Shown here piece after piece: positions 1 to 13,165 of a DNA stretch of 64,000 nucleotides; position 1 is the first letter of the stretch; the number at the start of each line of letters is the position of its first letter. Made by a program: the position numbers and the translations under genes. The stretch comes from Tubiluchus corallicola (Eukaryota > Priapulida > Priapulimorpha > Priapulimorphida > Tubiluchidae): positions 62,001 to 126,000 of the forward strand of contig JAQGDQ010000191.1 in the NCBI GenBank assembly GCA_030141605.1, given 5' to 3'. The notes under the pieces were generated by a model that saw only the letters and a list, made by a program, of their open reading frames with translations, made no database searches and was not told where the DNA came from.

Positions 1-3000
1 TGCAGCTGATCTTGTTGCGAGAGAACAGTTTTAGTTCCAACTGTGCAAGAAAGAACTGTAACTATACGGTTTATAACAAAGAATTATCATTTATGAAGAA
101 AATCGAAGTATTTTTTCCTTGCCTGTTTTTGGAAATCAGGATACTGTAATGATTTGCCGGTTAGGGGCTTTAAAACCCTTGGAGAAGTGGGTAACGGATA
201 AGCTAGAGTTGAGTACAGTTAGACCATGATCGACAATGGATTGACTATTGATCATACCGCTCACCTAACAATGAAGTTCTTTTATTTACAGTAATTGGTT
301 GCTGAAAAACGGGAGTGCAGTAAAAATCCTTGTAAGATATGGATGTATTTTTAGTGGAGGAGAAACATTTGCATGTTAAGCGTCTGGCAATCTGCATTAT
401 TACTTTCTGATACAGATTTAGCACAGATGTTTCTGAAATGGTCCAAATCCGCGATAATCCCAGGACCTAGGCAGACATAAGAAAAGAAGACCCGAATCGA
501 ACGCCTGAACTATTAAATGCATTTGACCTCGTTTTATACAGCAATCTTAAAACTAGCGTTTGATTCGTAGATTAGATTTTGCTTAAGATGTATATTCCTG
601 TTCATTGATATGCAAGATCATCGTAGAAATTAAGTAACCAAAATCTAGTGGCTTCTTGACTCGCCCTTAATCTGTATAGAGCTTCACTTGGCTTTCCAGG
701 TTATCAGTTCAATTGTCACGGTCTGAGTGTTAAAATCTCCGATCCTCTTACAAGCTTAAGCCCTCTTTTGCTAAAGTCCATGGTAAATAAGAGTTGGTAC
801 AGCTGGCGTGAGGAGAATCATGACAAGATAGATGATAGAATCACATGTTAAATATGCAAACGAAACCTTATGGCTGAAAAAAATGCACAAGAAACCATTT
901 AATAATAGGCGAAAACTTACCTGCCTTAATAGTTTTGCAGTTTTTCGTTGAAAACTATATAGCAATTCTTATTGGATGTAAAGGAAATCTTTAGTTTTAT
1001 TACCACTCTGAAACTCCAACATGTTGTTGTTTAACTATGATATTCAGACCTAAAACGCTTTTTTTAAATCTCGTGTAGATTATAAATGGGTTATCGAATT
1101 TGAATGTACTGAATGTAATTTACAGCGCACATATGTTTAGTCAAGTTATTCGTTAACGTTACGTAATTATTAATAGCCCCATAGTGAATTATTATAATCA
1201 TGTCAGGAACTTTTCTTTTTTTAAACTCCTGTGTATTTTCATCAGGGACAATGAGACACGCGAAGTAAAATGATACGTAATTAGTAGAGAGATTAAACTG
1301 GTTGCACCCGGTAATGTTTATTTTTATTTGTGAGCCTAAAAGATAAAATCTGTTACTGCGCAGAGGAACGTCTGTTACTGCGTCAACACATAGGACATCA
1401 AATTTCGAAAATTCTTCAGAATGATTTAATAGTACTCGTGATACAAATGCCGTTACATTTCAAATAATGACAATTATTGCTAATAACTTAGCAGTTAAGT
1501 TAATTTTCAAAATGTTTAGAAGATTTTGTAGGGAAGTAACCAAGCTGCAAATTCTGTGTTAAGTGTATTAATGTGTTAAATTTCGCATGAATTTGGTTTA
1601 AAATGGTTTGCTTCTGTTGCTGCCATGATTTGCCTTGGCCTGTTTTAACAAGTGCATGACTTTTAATATAGCTAATACACCACTTTCACTCTACCTGCAC
1701 TTTCTTGTAAAGATTATATCTATTTGCTTGCATATATTAAGTAGCTCTGGTAATTACTTGTGTATTTATCATTTTTGCATTATTTGCTACGTATTTGCCA
1801 ATAAAGATTAGTAAAAAGAGTTTTTATGCATTTTTATGAATTTGATTATTAAAATACATAATTACAAGTACACGATGTTTCTGATTCTCATTTCACGTCA
1901 TTGTTCGTATAATGTGTACAAAATATTAAATTTGTTTGTCATTAGGGTTAGAATAAGTGTTAGTAATTGGGTAATCATTATAGACATCATTGCTCAAGCT
2001 TTTCTCATTTGTTATTGTTTTATATTAGGGGATACATAAAATTTATATAAGTGGAATTATTAAATGAAAATGGGCTGTTTTATCTCATTTGGGATTTCAT
2101 GTTTGTTTTATTGTGTTTTTAAATATCTTATAACAGTTTTTTAACATTAGAAAGAAATAATGCCTTTGACTGCAATGCTTTTTAATACGATCTATAGCGT
2201 CGTCCCCACTGAATGGTCATATCGAATTATCTACTGTCGAATAAGATGATAAAAACCAATAATACATCATAATAAAGTTTGTGTGATTTTTCTGCGATTG
2301 TTCCATATTCGTTTTCAAGTGACAGAAAAACTCGATTAATGTTTGTTTAATCTCTTGCCACGAGGGAGAGTTCCTGCATGGGAACTATCTCGTATGTCAG
2401 ATCGAAGTCAAGAGTTTTACAATTTCCGATATGTAATCGCGCGTACTCGATCGAAACACACTTTCTGTAAAAGCCCAGTCTCCCCATGAATGTTAGCCAA
2501 CGTTGCATGAAATCGCACAGTGATTTCCCTCAAGCTCTGAGTTATTTTAATGCTGGTCTGCACGGTCAGCTGATTCATAATGCAAATAATTATCCATCTT
2601 CTTGGTTTTTATGAATGAATATGAGTATTTAGATTTGGGGCTGCGTTCCGGGCCAAAGTTTTGCTTGGGTCGCCGGCTCCGAAGAACCGAATTGAATTGC
2701 TGACGTACGTGACACACGAAAGAGGAGTGCTGAACATTAAATCCGTAGGTGTCTACTTCAAATCCGAACGCTTTTCATATTTACTCATTTTTATTAATGC
2801 TAATTTCAAAAATTATTAATTGTACGTTTAATTGTAGGATTATAATTTAATTAATTAATTAGGCCTACTAGCGGATAAGTCTGTGCGATAAATTAATTAC
2901 CGAAAACTATTTTACTTAGTTAGTAATTAGTCTAGTACGAGTAATTCAGCTTTTGGAACTGTACTCGATTGGTTGATGAGCTGTCAAGATTGAATTAAGC

Positions 3001-3016
3001 CTCGTTTGATCACAAG
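1..3016. other. AT-rich non-coding sequence
   Basis: No exon, RNA gene or recognisable repeat was found. The open frames are short and of AT-driven composition. It could be intron of the K2P gene whose 3' exon is at 22.5 kb. Confidence 0.5.
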
Positions 3017-3095
3017 GAGGTGTATAATATAGTGGTGATGGCATTCGACTTGTCAGGCAAAGGTTCCTGGGTCGAATCTAGTCTTGTTCCTATTT
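3017..3095 (+). mobile_element. tRNA-like SINE head
   Basis: Contains an A-box-like ATAGTGGTGATGG (3029-3041) and a B-box-like GGGTCGAATC (3069-3078) at tRNA-like spacing, followed by non-tRNA AT-rich sequence. It has no acceptor stem that I could pair, so it is more likely a SINE head or tRNA relic than a functional tRNA. Confidence 0.45.
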
Positions 3096-4147
3096 TTCAC
3101 ATTAAATATTTTCCTACTTTTTGGTCAAATTTAATTTAAAATCCAGGGCTCCACCCCTAATTATTACTGCAAATGAAAAAGTACAGTTATCCGAGTTTAT
3201 TCAGAATTCATAAATTTGTTTAATTTTCTACGACTGATAAATTTACGATTTAACTAACAATTTGTACAAATCCACTTGAAAATTAAGTGCTCAGTATGTG
3301 AGCGCTTGGCATGTATTCAAAGGCATAGCCCATTCCTTATAATCTTAGCAGAAGAGCGACACGATATAATTTCAAACTACTATATCAGTTCCTATTGTAT
3401 AGTTTATTAACAAGATTTTAATTGTTAAGAAAATTGCAGAATGTACTTGATACATACAGCCTAAAGTAATGAAAGTTTTGTGACGGTTGATAAAATAGAC
3501 TGTCAGTCGCGTAGATGGTCGCCTGTGGTTTTGCATCTCGTGCTAAAGAAAACTTGACAACTTCCTTGTTTGCAGAGAAAACTGGAGGATATCCCAGATA
3601 ATAAAATATTTATCTATATAACCTACAGTGTGCTCTGTTTAAACAAAAGCTATTTCTATTAAAAACGTATCATATCAGTACCGTCACGACATACTTTTTT
3701 GTCTTCATTATTTTCTAATAATTTTTCACAAGTTTACGTGATTGTTTTTCCAATGTGGTTTTTTAGAAAATCTTGAAAATGTTAGACTACAGTAAGCTTG
3801 TTCTCATACATAGTAAGTACTTTTAAAATGCGCCCACCCTGTTATCATTTCTATCAGTATTTGTTCGCATAATGTGTCATGGGAATGTTGATGGGGGGGA
3901 TGATATCGTTACAGTGACACGAATTTTACATATTAAATCACATTTTGGGAAATAGTAATACCCATGTTTGCACTCAAACAATAAAAGCCATGATAAAAGA
4001 ATGAAAGAATGATAGTGACGTCAGACATTTTATTTGACAGCCTGTATACGATGTAGTCTTGTTGAACACGCGTAAGCAAGATTCTCGCGAGAAAGCTTTT
4101 GTGGTCTTACTGCTCCACTTCACTGCAGAATTTCTGTTGTAAGTCTC

Positions 4148-4184
4148 GTTTAGACTATCGAGTGAATAACTCGATAGTCTAAAC
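4148..4184. repeat. Perfect 16-bp hairpin
   Basis: GTTTAGACTATCGAGT, a 5-base spacer GAATA, then the exact reverse complement. It is too short for a complete transposon. It might be an inverted terminus, a protein-binding palindrome or a small-RNA hairpin. Confidence 0.9.
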
Positions 4185-6287
4185 ACACGTGAATGACAGC
4201 TTTCACAACAAATTAATCACACAAACCATTTACTGAAAAATAAATTACCTAAGCCTTTAGTTTCGTTGTTAACCATAGAATAACTAATATTTTTTTTCAA
4301 ATCGTCTGCCCATCACAAAAAATTGTTATACCTACTCTTCGAAAGGCCTTAATTTTTTTCTGTTGGCCAATGACGCCGCTGCACTGTTGTACCAAGCCAT
4401 AATTTATTGTTTTATCAGTAAAATAATTTTCGACTTTCATTGAAATTATTATTGCCAGAAGAAATATAGTAGTCGCTGAAATCTAAGTAATGTTTATGGC
4501 GTACTTCAATGATTGACGCTCTGAGACTGTGAAAGGATCATTGGTAATTTAATTGTAGAGTTTCAGAGAATTGTAGACACGTATAGACACGTATAGTAAG
4601 TTTCAACAAATTACCAACTTATTCTTTGCTATTTTTGGTTAGGGAAAAGTACTCGCAGTTTTTCTCTTTAATCGATTTTCTATTTAAGCTGAACACCCCA
4701 GAGAAGCCAACTGAATGCCTTTGATAAGAAACGTAGTTTTATTAGATCCCAATTTCCGATAACGTCTCCTTACACTTTCGAACTGATCCCGGCTGGAAAG
4801 CCAGAAAAATATGTGAGTTTTTTGTTCCCTTTTGAAGTGGGATGGCGGTGCTGGGAAAGCAGGAGTAATTGGACGGTAATTGCTGTACATTTACTCGATA
4901 TCATTTTTTGAAATATGATATCTTTGTATAATCGATGAGACATTAGATAGGTCTGACGCATCCATACACCTATTACACAGAGTACTTTGTAAAAAGAGAG
5001 AACTACATTGTGTGGTTATTTTTAGCACATCGTTAACAGCACTTAGTACAATGACTTTAGAATGATGCATGTGTAATAGCTGAATGCGAATATATCGAGC
5101 ATTGATGACTTTACGTAAATGCAGTTCTGTAATATAGTTTTTATCTAAAGTATAAGAAAAATATTAAGTGTCAGGGCTAGTTTCAGCAGATTCTAGTGAT
5201 GTACTGGTATATGGAAATTGACGTATCATAATCCGACAAATTATCGACAGAGTTTATCAATTATAAAATATTTGACTTGATTCAACTGTTCATTTGGATT
5301 TATGAGTATTGGTTTTGCAGCGCACAAGCATGAGACGCGACAGAATCGTCCTTCAGTTTGAATATTAATTATTTTTTAGTTTATTTATGTATTTATTTTC
5401 AATTCAGTTATACAAATGCAATCCAGCACGAATCAAAGAATTTACAAAAAAACAAAACAAATCACAATAATAATAGGAAAAACATTTAAGTACGCTATTT
5501 TCAAAACTGGAATGTGATTACGGTTTTCATTATCGTATAGATTTGGTTAATTTGATGATAGTAACATCGATTGAGTTTCTATCGCTTCCAATTGTTAATG
5601 GCAACTAATTTTGTAATAGTTTCTGATTTAATTAGTCAGCTGGTTAACGTAGGTGGGCTACCAAGTTACGACTAGTATATTTTTCAACATTGAGAAAGAG
5701 CTTTGTCTATTAGTTTTTATGGTTGGCAATCAGAGTCTCAAAACTGTACTTATGCCGCAGCCAATTTGGCGAATTTCTTATACAACTAAACATTAATTTA
5801 CCTCGTTTTTATGCTCAATATCGCGTTTCGCTGTAATCGTAAACTTGCGATTAATGAGAATTAAGCCAGATTTATTGGCTTGCTTAAGCAAACTGATAAC
5901 AATCTCAAATTACAAACTGCGCCATTACTGCGTTGTGTTGCATAACATATTTCGAAAAAGAAGTCTGTTTATTGTGACAAAAGAAGCCAACGATTACGCT
6001 TTGAAGTTGCAGAAACTTTACGCCTTGTTTGTGGATATTGCGGCTTTAGCATAAGCGCGAAGAAAGGCGGAAATTGCATGCTGGATATTTTGGATGTATT
6101 ACTCACATTAAAGGGTTTCAATTATAAAATGTCAAGCTATTTTTTGTAGAATTGCTATAGACCTTAATTGTGCTTTTGTACAATTAATCTAATTTCTAGC
6201 AATGTAACTTTGGTAGTTAGTAGAAGGAAACTGCCAAAAATTTATGCCTAATTGAAAGCAAGCAATCAGTTACTGTATTTAATAAAC

Positions 6288-6346
6288 CATTCTCTCTCTC
6301 TTTCTTTCTTTATTTCTCTCTCTCTCTTTCTCTTTATTTCTTTCTT

Positions 6347-6386
<40 letters not shown>

Positions 6387-6420
6387 GATAGATAGATAAC
6401 TAGATAGACAGATAGATAGA
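6288..6420 (+). repeat. CT-rich then GATA microsatellite
   Basis: About 100 bp of CT/CTTT repeats, then (AGAT)n-like units, ending at a SINE tail. Confidence 0.95.
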
Positions 6421-6490
6421 ATTTTATTTAAAGTCGGTTTTCGTAAAAAGAAACCTAAGCTGGACCAGCTTTTACGACTAACAATATCTA
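6419..6490 (-). mobile_element. 3' tail fragment of a related SINE
   Basis: The reverse complement resembles the end of the SINE at 60.3 kb: an AAAAGCTGGTCCAGCTT stem-like segment, a TTTTTACGAAAACCGACTTTAAATAAA end, then simple repeat. Only the last 70 bp or so are recognisable. The tail abuts the CT/GATA microsatellite at 6290-6420, which may have grown from it. Confidence 0.5.
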
Positions 6491-6514
6491 CACAAACACG
6501 ATATTTGTCTCGCT

Positions 6515-6592
6515 TTCTCTCCCCCCTCTCTCTCAGTCTCTCTCCTCCCACCGCCCCCCTCTTTCTCTCTCTCTCTCTTTCTCCCAGCTCTT
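6515..6592 (+). repeat. Pyrimidine-rich low-complexity tract
   Basis: Imperfect CT and C runs, a second pyrimidine tract about 100 bp from the first. Confidence 0.85.
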
Positions 6593-6689
6593 GTCTTGCA
6601 GTGTCTGTTTAAGGCACTGTTTTCATAACCTTTTTTATATAACAGAAGTGTGAGTCTTTGCTGCGTCAATACCACATAACATGAGCTTG

Positions 6690-6785
6690 CGCTTAATGGT
6701 CTTCATACATACATGAACGGTGATCTGGGCAGTAGCAATTTTCATTAATGCTGATCCACTCAGGCAAGGTCAATGATTAAATGAG
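6690..6785 (+). other. Short block resembling 57.72-57.81 kb
   Basis: GCGCTTAATGGTCTTCA...GATCTGGGCA here corresponds to GCGCTTAACGGTCTACA...GATCTGGGCA at about 57723-57760. It is either a shared repeat or duplicated upstream sequence of the K2P genes. Confidence 0.35.
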
Positions 6786-8460
6786 TGGGCTACGTTGCTT
6801 CTAATTTGTCAACTATGTAGCTAATGTAGCGAAGTATTCTCATTCTTTTCTGATACACTAGGCGTTTAGCATATAGCTACCAAATCCCATCATTCTTGCA
6901 AACCGAATTGCCATTTTTCAAAAAAAATCGTATGGCACACATATAACAGATAGTTCTGTGAATCAGGCTATGCTTATTTACATAAATTCTGCATCATCTA
7001 CGTTGGGTATATGTTTCGCAAAAAGACCAGTTAAGGAAACTCGTTAACACCGGCTTTGAAATAGTAACTAAAATATATTGATTATCCAAATCAGTGTTTG
7101 ATGAAGACAGATGTATATTTAAACTATTGAATATTCAGAAGAATCTTTTAGAACTATTGATTATTGTTCAGGTCTTACTTTCGTCAATGTTCTTTGAAAG
7201 AACGAATCCACACAATAATTGATACTTTGTTTTTCTTTCTTCAGCTTTTTCGCATCTGTTTGCTTTTCTACTCCGTTTCCATTTTATGTTTGCTTTGTCA
7301 TTGATACTTGTTTTATTTATTATTCGACTTCATTTGTAAGCAAACAATGTTTAATTACATTAACCAGGCTTTAAGGAATTCATAAATTAAACGCTGTTGG
7401 GCAAGTATTATATTATGAGCAAAGGTTAAAAAATTACATTCTCGAACAAGAAGGTTATAAGAGAAACGTTCTGCTCTAGTCTTTCGGCAGCCATGATTCA
7501 TATTAAATCTACCATCTCGACGTTCGTCAAACTAACTCTTCGCTGGTCTAAATTTCTTTTCGCTATAGGGAATCCCACTCCCGATGGTACATGGATCTGG
7601 TTAGATAAGTATGACAGTGTGGCTAGAAATCACTTGTAAATTGTGGTGCTCTGAATCTAGGATAATTGCTCTTAATGGATGAACAGTTTCTGCTTGTTGG
7701 CTTGCTGCATTATAGCAATTGCAAATTTGTAAGGCTTCCGGAAGCCATAAGTAGGTTTACATATGCATGCCTGTTTCATCTGGGAAGACCGCCTTGCTTG
7801 TCAAATAATAATAAAAAGTTTTTATTAGGTCGTGTAGGACTACCGCCTTTTTGTATGTTTTAAAATACTTGAGTAATAATTGCCTGCATTATACCATTAA
7901 ATGTCTGTTTTTCGGTTGTCCTCCTTGTTGGCATTGACTAGTCCTCGCTATTCATCTTGTAGGCGCCATCTTTAACTACATGTCTTCGAAGTCGACCAAG
8001 TAGAGCAGCGAATTGGATGCTGTGTCAAACGCAGCAATCTCTGGAACGCATCAAATCTAGTTAATCCTTGGACCACTCTATGACCGCTTCAAGGACTAAA
8101 GATAAAAAGTTTTGCAACGTAATTACGACACGCTCTTTGTGTTAACGATTATTAACGAAGCTAGACGGCTCATAATTGTTTCTTCACCTCAACAGCAAAA
8201 CGATAATCCCTGCAGATTTGAAAAGGCATCAAATGAAATAAAACAATTAGTGCCAAGTTTCGAAGAATGATGTTTGGATTTGACGATTTATTCTCAAGCG
8301 AATCGCGAAGGGCATAACAAATTTATACTGCGCTGTTTGTTATGGCACCACAGACAGGCAAATTCCAGATCACTACTTATATCCTGTTTATTTAGCTTTT
8401 AATATCATCATCATTGTCATCATTGTTGTCGTCGTTTACTGGTGTGCATCATCAGTAAAT

Positions 8461-8518
8461 GTCATTATCATCACTGACGTGATCATCATCATCATCATTA
8501 TCATCTTCATCATTCATT

Positions 8519-8597
<79 letters not shown>

Positions 8598-8702
8598 TCA
8601 CAACAACACATCATCATCATCATCATCAACAACAACACATCATTCTCACCATCACCACTATCATCATCATCATCGTCGTCGTCGTCGTCATCTTCATCAT
8701 CA
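8461..8702 (+). repeat. Compound trinucleotide tract (TCA / TCG / CAA)
   Basis: Long runs of TCA, switching to pure TCG for about 33 bp, then CAACAACA and back to TCA and TCG. Open frames through it encode only His, Arg, Ser or Ile runs and have no other coding signs. Confidence 0.95.
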
Positions 8703-9280
8703 ATTATTAGTTTGATTTTAGTGTTGTAGGCATGTGCTTTGTACTAGCTTATTGCTCTTGCTACCCATTTACCAAAAATTTCATATTCGATCAAATGCTC
8801 CGGCCCACACCAGTGGTAACATCTGGACCACTTTGAAGTTTCAGGTATCATGCTTAAAATCCGTTAGCCAAGCAGGTTCCAAATGAGGATATGTTATAGC
8901 GCACAATTTGGAACTAGCTCAGGAAAATAGCTTAATTTGGAAAGCCTAACTGCTTCGTCTTTCGCTTCGTTGTTTGTTCACTCAAGCATCGACATAATCT
9001 CACGAAGCTTCAAAAAGTCTTATTGCAAACATCCAACATATCCAAGTATATTCATGAACATAGTTTTCTCCTCTATTGGAGAGGTTAATTTCAGCTCTTT
9101 GGATAATGATTTCGTTTAAAACTTAAAATACATATATTGCTCACGTATAAGCCATTAAATGGCTCCCCTAAAAATTCTATACATGGCCGAATAAGCTTGT
9201 TTCAGTTTAAAGTGTTCTTTCAGTCCCCAATCCACTGTATTTTGGAAATTACTGTTTTTTTTTGAGTTCGTGCATGACAG

Positions 9281-9345
9281 TATAATTATTATAGGCCAAA
9301 CGGATAATTGTCCATTATTGTCTAGTTGCCTACAATTATCCGTAA
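9281..9345. repeat. Inverted repeat, 12-bp perfect arms
   Basis: ACGGATAATTGT (from about 9299) and ACAATTATCCGT (from about 9331) flank a 20-base AT-rich spacer. Function is unknown. Confidence 0.6.
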
Positions 9346-12031
9346 TTGTCGAGATGGTTTTCTTGTATTTCAATCCTTCACAATTATCATTTCTAATTTT
9401 ACTTCTCTATCATATAATATTTCACCAGAATATTTGTTCACAAAAGTATTTTGGCTATTAGTACAAATCTATTTTAAATCTATAAAAAATCGTACATTTG
9501 ACGTAAAATTTTTTTGCTCCTGTAAGTAAACTTTTACTTTTAATAATTGACAACTAATTAAGTGACAAACAGGTCTTTTGCTGCTCCTCAGTTACTCTAA
9601 AATTGTTACATAACTATGAAGAGAAAATAAAACTGAATTTAACTGAATTGAATTGTAAGTGAACTTCAGGTACAGAAGTTTGCTTAGAAATTGGCTCAAA
9701 TTTGAGTTGGCCATACAACTGGCAATGGCAGAACAGGTCCAATCTAAAATCCAGTACTGATGAAAAGCTAAAACTTTAATTTTTATGAATAAATAGTTAT
9801 TAATGATAATGAAACCGTTTATTTAAAAGCAAAACAGCTTAGTGTTCAGTTATTTAGGAAACACCACTTTTCTTCAGGTAAATTATGAAGTAAAAAATAC
9901 TACATGAACTTTTGTGAATTTCATAATGATTCATTATCATAGCATTTAGAAAGTGATCCGAAGATGCCTTTATAATATACGTATAATAACAATTAACAGG
10001 TGAGATTTCTTTAAACTGCAATTTACGTGTATATCATGAAAAAATCGCAGCCCATATATGTTGTAGTTTCAATAATTTTTTCACTGTTTAAATTTTTGGT
10101 CATACTTGGTACTACTCTATATTTAGTGCTGACTCTTTTTGTTGCTTTAGCATAAGTGATAAAGATCCTCTTAGTTAAGGCGTTAGACTTATTTCTCCCC
10201 ATGACATTGTACTTATCGAAGCGTCAGTTATCCCAAGGATTCCGAAAGTAATATCATAAACTCGGTACATTATTCTTTTATTTCATAGAACACAGTTTGT
10301 TTTTCATTAATTTCATTAGGCAGAAAGTTTTGTAGTTTTGTATTTTGTTTATCCTACATTTTTTATATTTGTTGGCACTGATACATTTTAGGCTTAACGC
10401 ATCATATCATACAATTACATATGATATTATGTATATAAGACAATGTTACTAGCCAAAGTAGTATCAATGAAAATCAAAAGCAGCGCATTTTAAGGTTTGA
10501 ATATAAGACATGCAGTTTGTTAGGTAAGCAACATAGCAGTTGACTGTGAACTTAATTAGTTAAAAGGTATATGATGTTTTCGATGACGCAGATCTAATTT
10601 TACCAGTTTCTGTTTACGTTGATTTTTCTGCAATAGTTTGCGTACGACTTGCCGAAGACCAGAAACACATTATCGTAGATTATTATTTTATTAATCGACA
10701 GCGAACATACGACGGACACTCATGCTCATTTTTGGTACAGTTCCCCCGACATTAGTTTCGCTGACCAGCTGCGAATCAGTTAAAATTGTCGATATTTTGG
10801 CAGAGATAGTGTTCCTATTACTTTATAATTAATTCTTCGCAGCTTTCCTACTTTTTTGTAGTTTGAATTTTGACGTGGACATTCGATATTATAATCAGGC
10901 CTATTTAAGGATATTGACTTTTGAGACAATAAATTGCAATTAAAAAACTGTCTGTTCTCGAAATCTTATTTCACTAGTACTGTTAGTTAGTTAAAATTTC
11001 ATTTCAACTCTAGGACACACACACGCACATATTAAATGTATATATGTATACGTATCTAATATAAAATAAGTATGCGTATTTAAAAAAGTTGGCGACACTT
11101 ACTTTTATCAGCGATTTTTGTTTCAGTTTGAAAAAAGTGAATTCGTTTATTATTAGTGAGAGGAGCTTGCCGCAAGCATTACTATCTTAATATTTTTTAT
11201 TGGAATGGTTTAGATTGTGCAAGTAAATACTTCCTTTTCATCCTTTGTCACAACAAGACAGGCAAAGCTTCTTGTATGTTGGAGCCTGCATCGAGACTCA
11301 AGTCGAAAGCTAATGAAATTCTACTTAAAATTTGTGATTATCACGAGCGCACTGAAATTTGTTTCGTATAAGAAATATAAGCATGTCAGGCCCCCAAAGA
11401 ATGACTAGGCAGATTTTGATGTTTTTAACTCCTAGTTATACTTAGTCTATACGTTATTATTAATTTTAAAATAGTCAGTTAATGTGCTAATTTAAAGCAA
11501 GTGGCATCAACAAAGAGCAATTTTGTCAACGACATCTTACATGATTAATGCCGCAGCTTCTGCAGCCATCCTCTGCCCCTCCGTGACATAATCACAGAGT
11601 CACAAGAATCACATTCGTCATTATCACTATATAATATAAATAATAAATATAAGCTATTCTCCGTTTGCAGAAGTACAATACATTTTTTACACATAAATAC
11701 CCTAAATGCGTAATATATGAAATAAGTTATATATGAAACTGTTATCACAGTTAAATACATTATAGTAATATTATACAATAGTGTGCATAAAAGTTATCTG
11801 TATTTTTCAGTAAATGTTCTCTAATGTATACTGTGCATTACAGCACCTGTTACAAATGTCTGCAAAATAAATACTATAAACATTATTTAAATTTTGAAAC
11901 CAAATTAATAATGTAAATTATACGATGCTAGGATTAAATTTGTAAAAATTATTAATATAAATAAACTACTGCAATTATTATCAGTTTTCCTTTAAACTTA
12001 ATTATTTTCAAGTATATAACAAATGGTTTGC

Positions 12032-13165
12032 TCATTTGTGGATCATGTCATTATGAACTAGTTCCCGTGTGATACTGATGTACAGCTTAAGAGTAGACAT
12101 ATCTCGATTTCTATATATTGTATTTATATCCATTCTGTCTAAATTATTATTTACACAAGTACAATCAAAGATTAAACATTGTGGCGTTTGAAAGTCATCA
12201 CTACATTGACACATTGCATTATCACTAACCCTAATACTATATTTAAAAGCATTACAGCCTCTGCCAAGTAGTAAACTAAAAGCACTTGTTTCAATAAGTC
12301 TGTCATACTTTCCTAGAGGTAACATTAAAGGGGCGGTGAAAATTTGTACTATTTCCCGAGGCAGACCAGCTATCTGATTACCATACTGCAATTTTCTGTG
12401 CCACAGAGTTTCAACAAATTTTCAAACTTCTGACTAACTATATTTGACGTTTAGTGGATTAACACAGGCATCAACCAATTTTACATTACGTGAAATTTCT
12501 ATAGCTCTAGTGATTTTAGAACTGACTTGGCTTTTACGACATGATTTGCTATGAAGTGGTTAGCTGCTTGGCGTTAATTAATGAAGTATCAATCTTCTCA
12601 ACCTCACACCTGGCTAAATCGCTTTCCGGTTGACCTAGAATTTTCATCAAGAATTTACAAACAATAGCAAAATATTGTACATCAAGAGGCGGGAAACCGC
12701 ATATTATTTTTAGTTCCTTTTTGGGCGGATTATAAGATACCTCTGTGGCTGTATTTACTATGTCGTACAGAAGATAATCGAAGGCGTTTAATTATTTATC
12801 TAGCCAGTTAGAAGCTGCGTATACCAATGTGGGCAATACCACTGTTTTAGCTAGACTGGTAATTGAAGCCAGCTTTAGTCCTCTATATTTAAAGCAGAAA
12901 CACTTAATTTTGTGCCATTTATTCCCTGATTTTTTTCCTCAGGTCTGCTACATGAACAGAAAAGTTCAATTCTTTATCAACCGCAACGCCTACCACCTTA
13001 GTTTTGTCCGTATACTTAATCTGCATATCACTGAAGAGTAAATTTGGTGGTGTGGGTTCATATTTTAAATTTAGCGAGGTTTTATAGAGAATGGCCTCGG
13101 TTTTGTTAACAGCACAGTTGATATTCATGCGCCATCTATTACACCACCTATACAGCTTGTCACAT
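12032..13165 (-). pseudogene. Degraded non-LTR retrotransposon (LINE) reverse transcriptase, 5'-truncated
   Basis: The minus strand encodes fragments in the order expected for the C-terminal part of a LINE reverse transcriptase. First comes LYRWCNRWRMNINCAVNKTEAI with the following VVGVAVDKELNFSVHV (about 13165-12940). Next is a thumb-like WHKIKCFCFKYRGLKLASI and LAKTVVLPTLVYAASNW (about 12930-12800). Last is a C-terminal region with a CQCSDDF.TPQCLIFDC cysteine cluster (12391-12032). Several stops and frameshifts lie between and within the blocks, and the catalytic FADD region is missing, so it cannot be active. The pattern (W..W.M.IN..KTEAI; LGV.vD..L.F..HV) is shared by Jockey/CR1/RTE-like LINEs; I cannot fix the clade. 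The 5' truncation at about 13165 is typical of LINE insertion. Confidence 0.8.

Noticed and set aside
3017-3095. Functional tRNA gene
   Set aside because: A and B boxes are present but no acceptor or anticodon stem could be paired, so it was kept only as a SINE-like head.
7250-7400. Candidate M1/P1 first exon for the upstream K2P gene, at the position suggested by the shared block at 6.69 kb
   Set aside because: A TTCTTCAG acceptor-like string is present, but the following translation does not resemble the M1 segment and soon meets a stop.
8479-8715. His/Arg/Ser-rich 78-codon frame
   Set aside because: Translation of a trinucleotide microsatellite with no flanking coding sequence.
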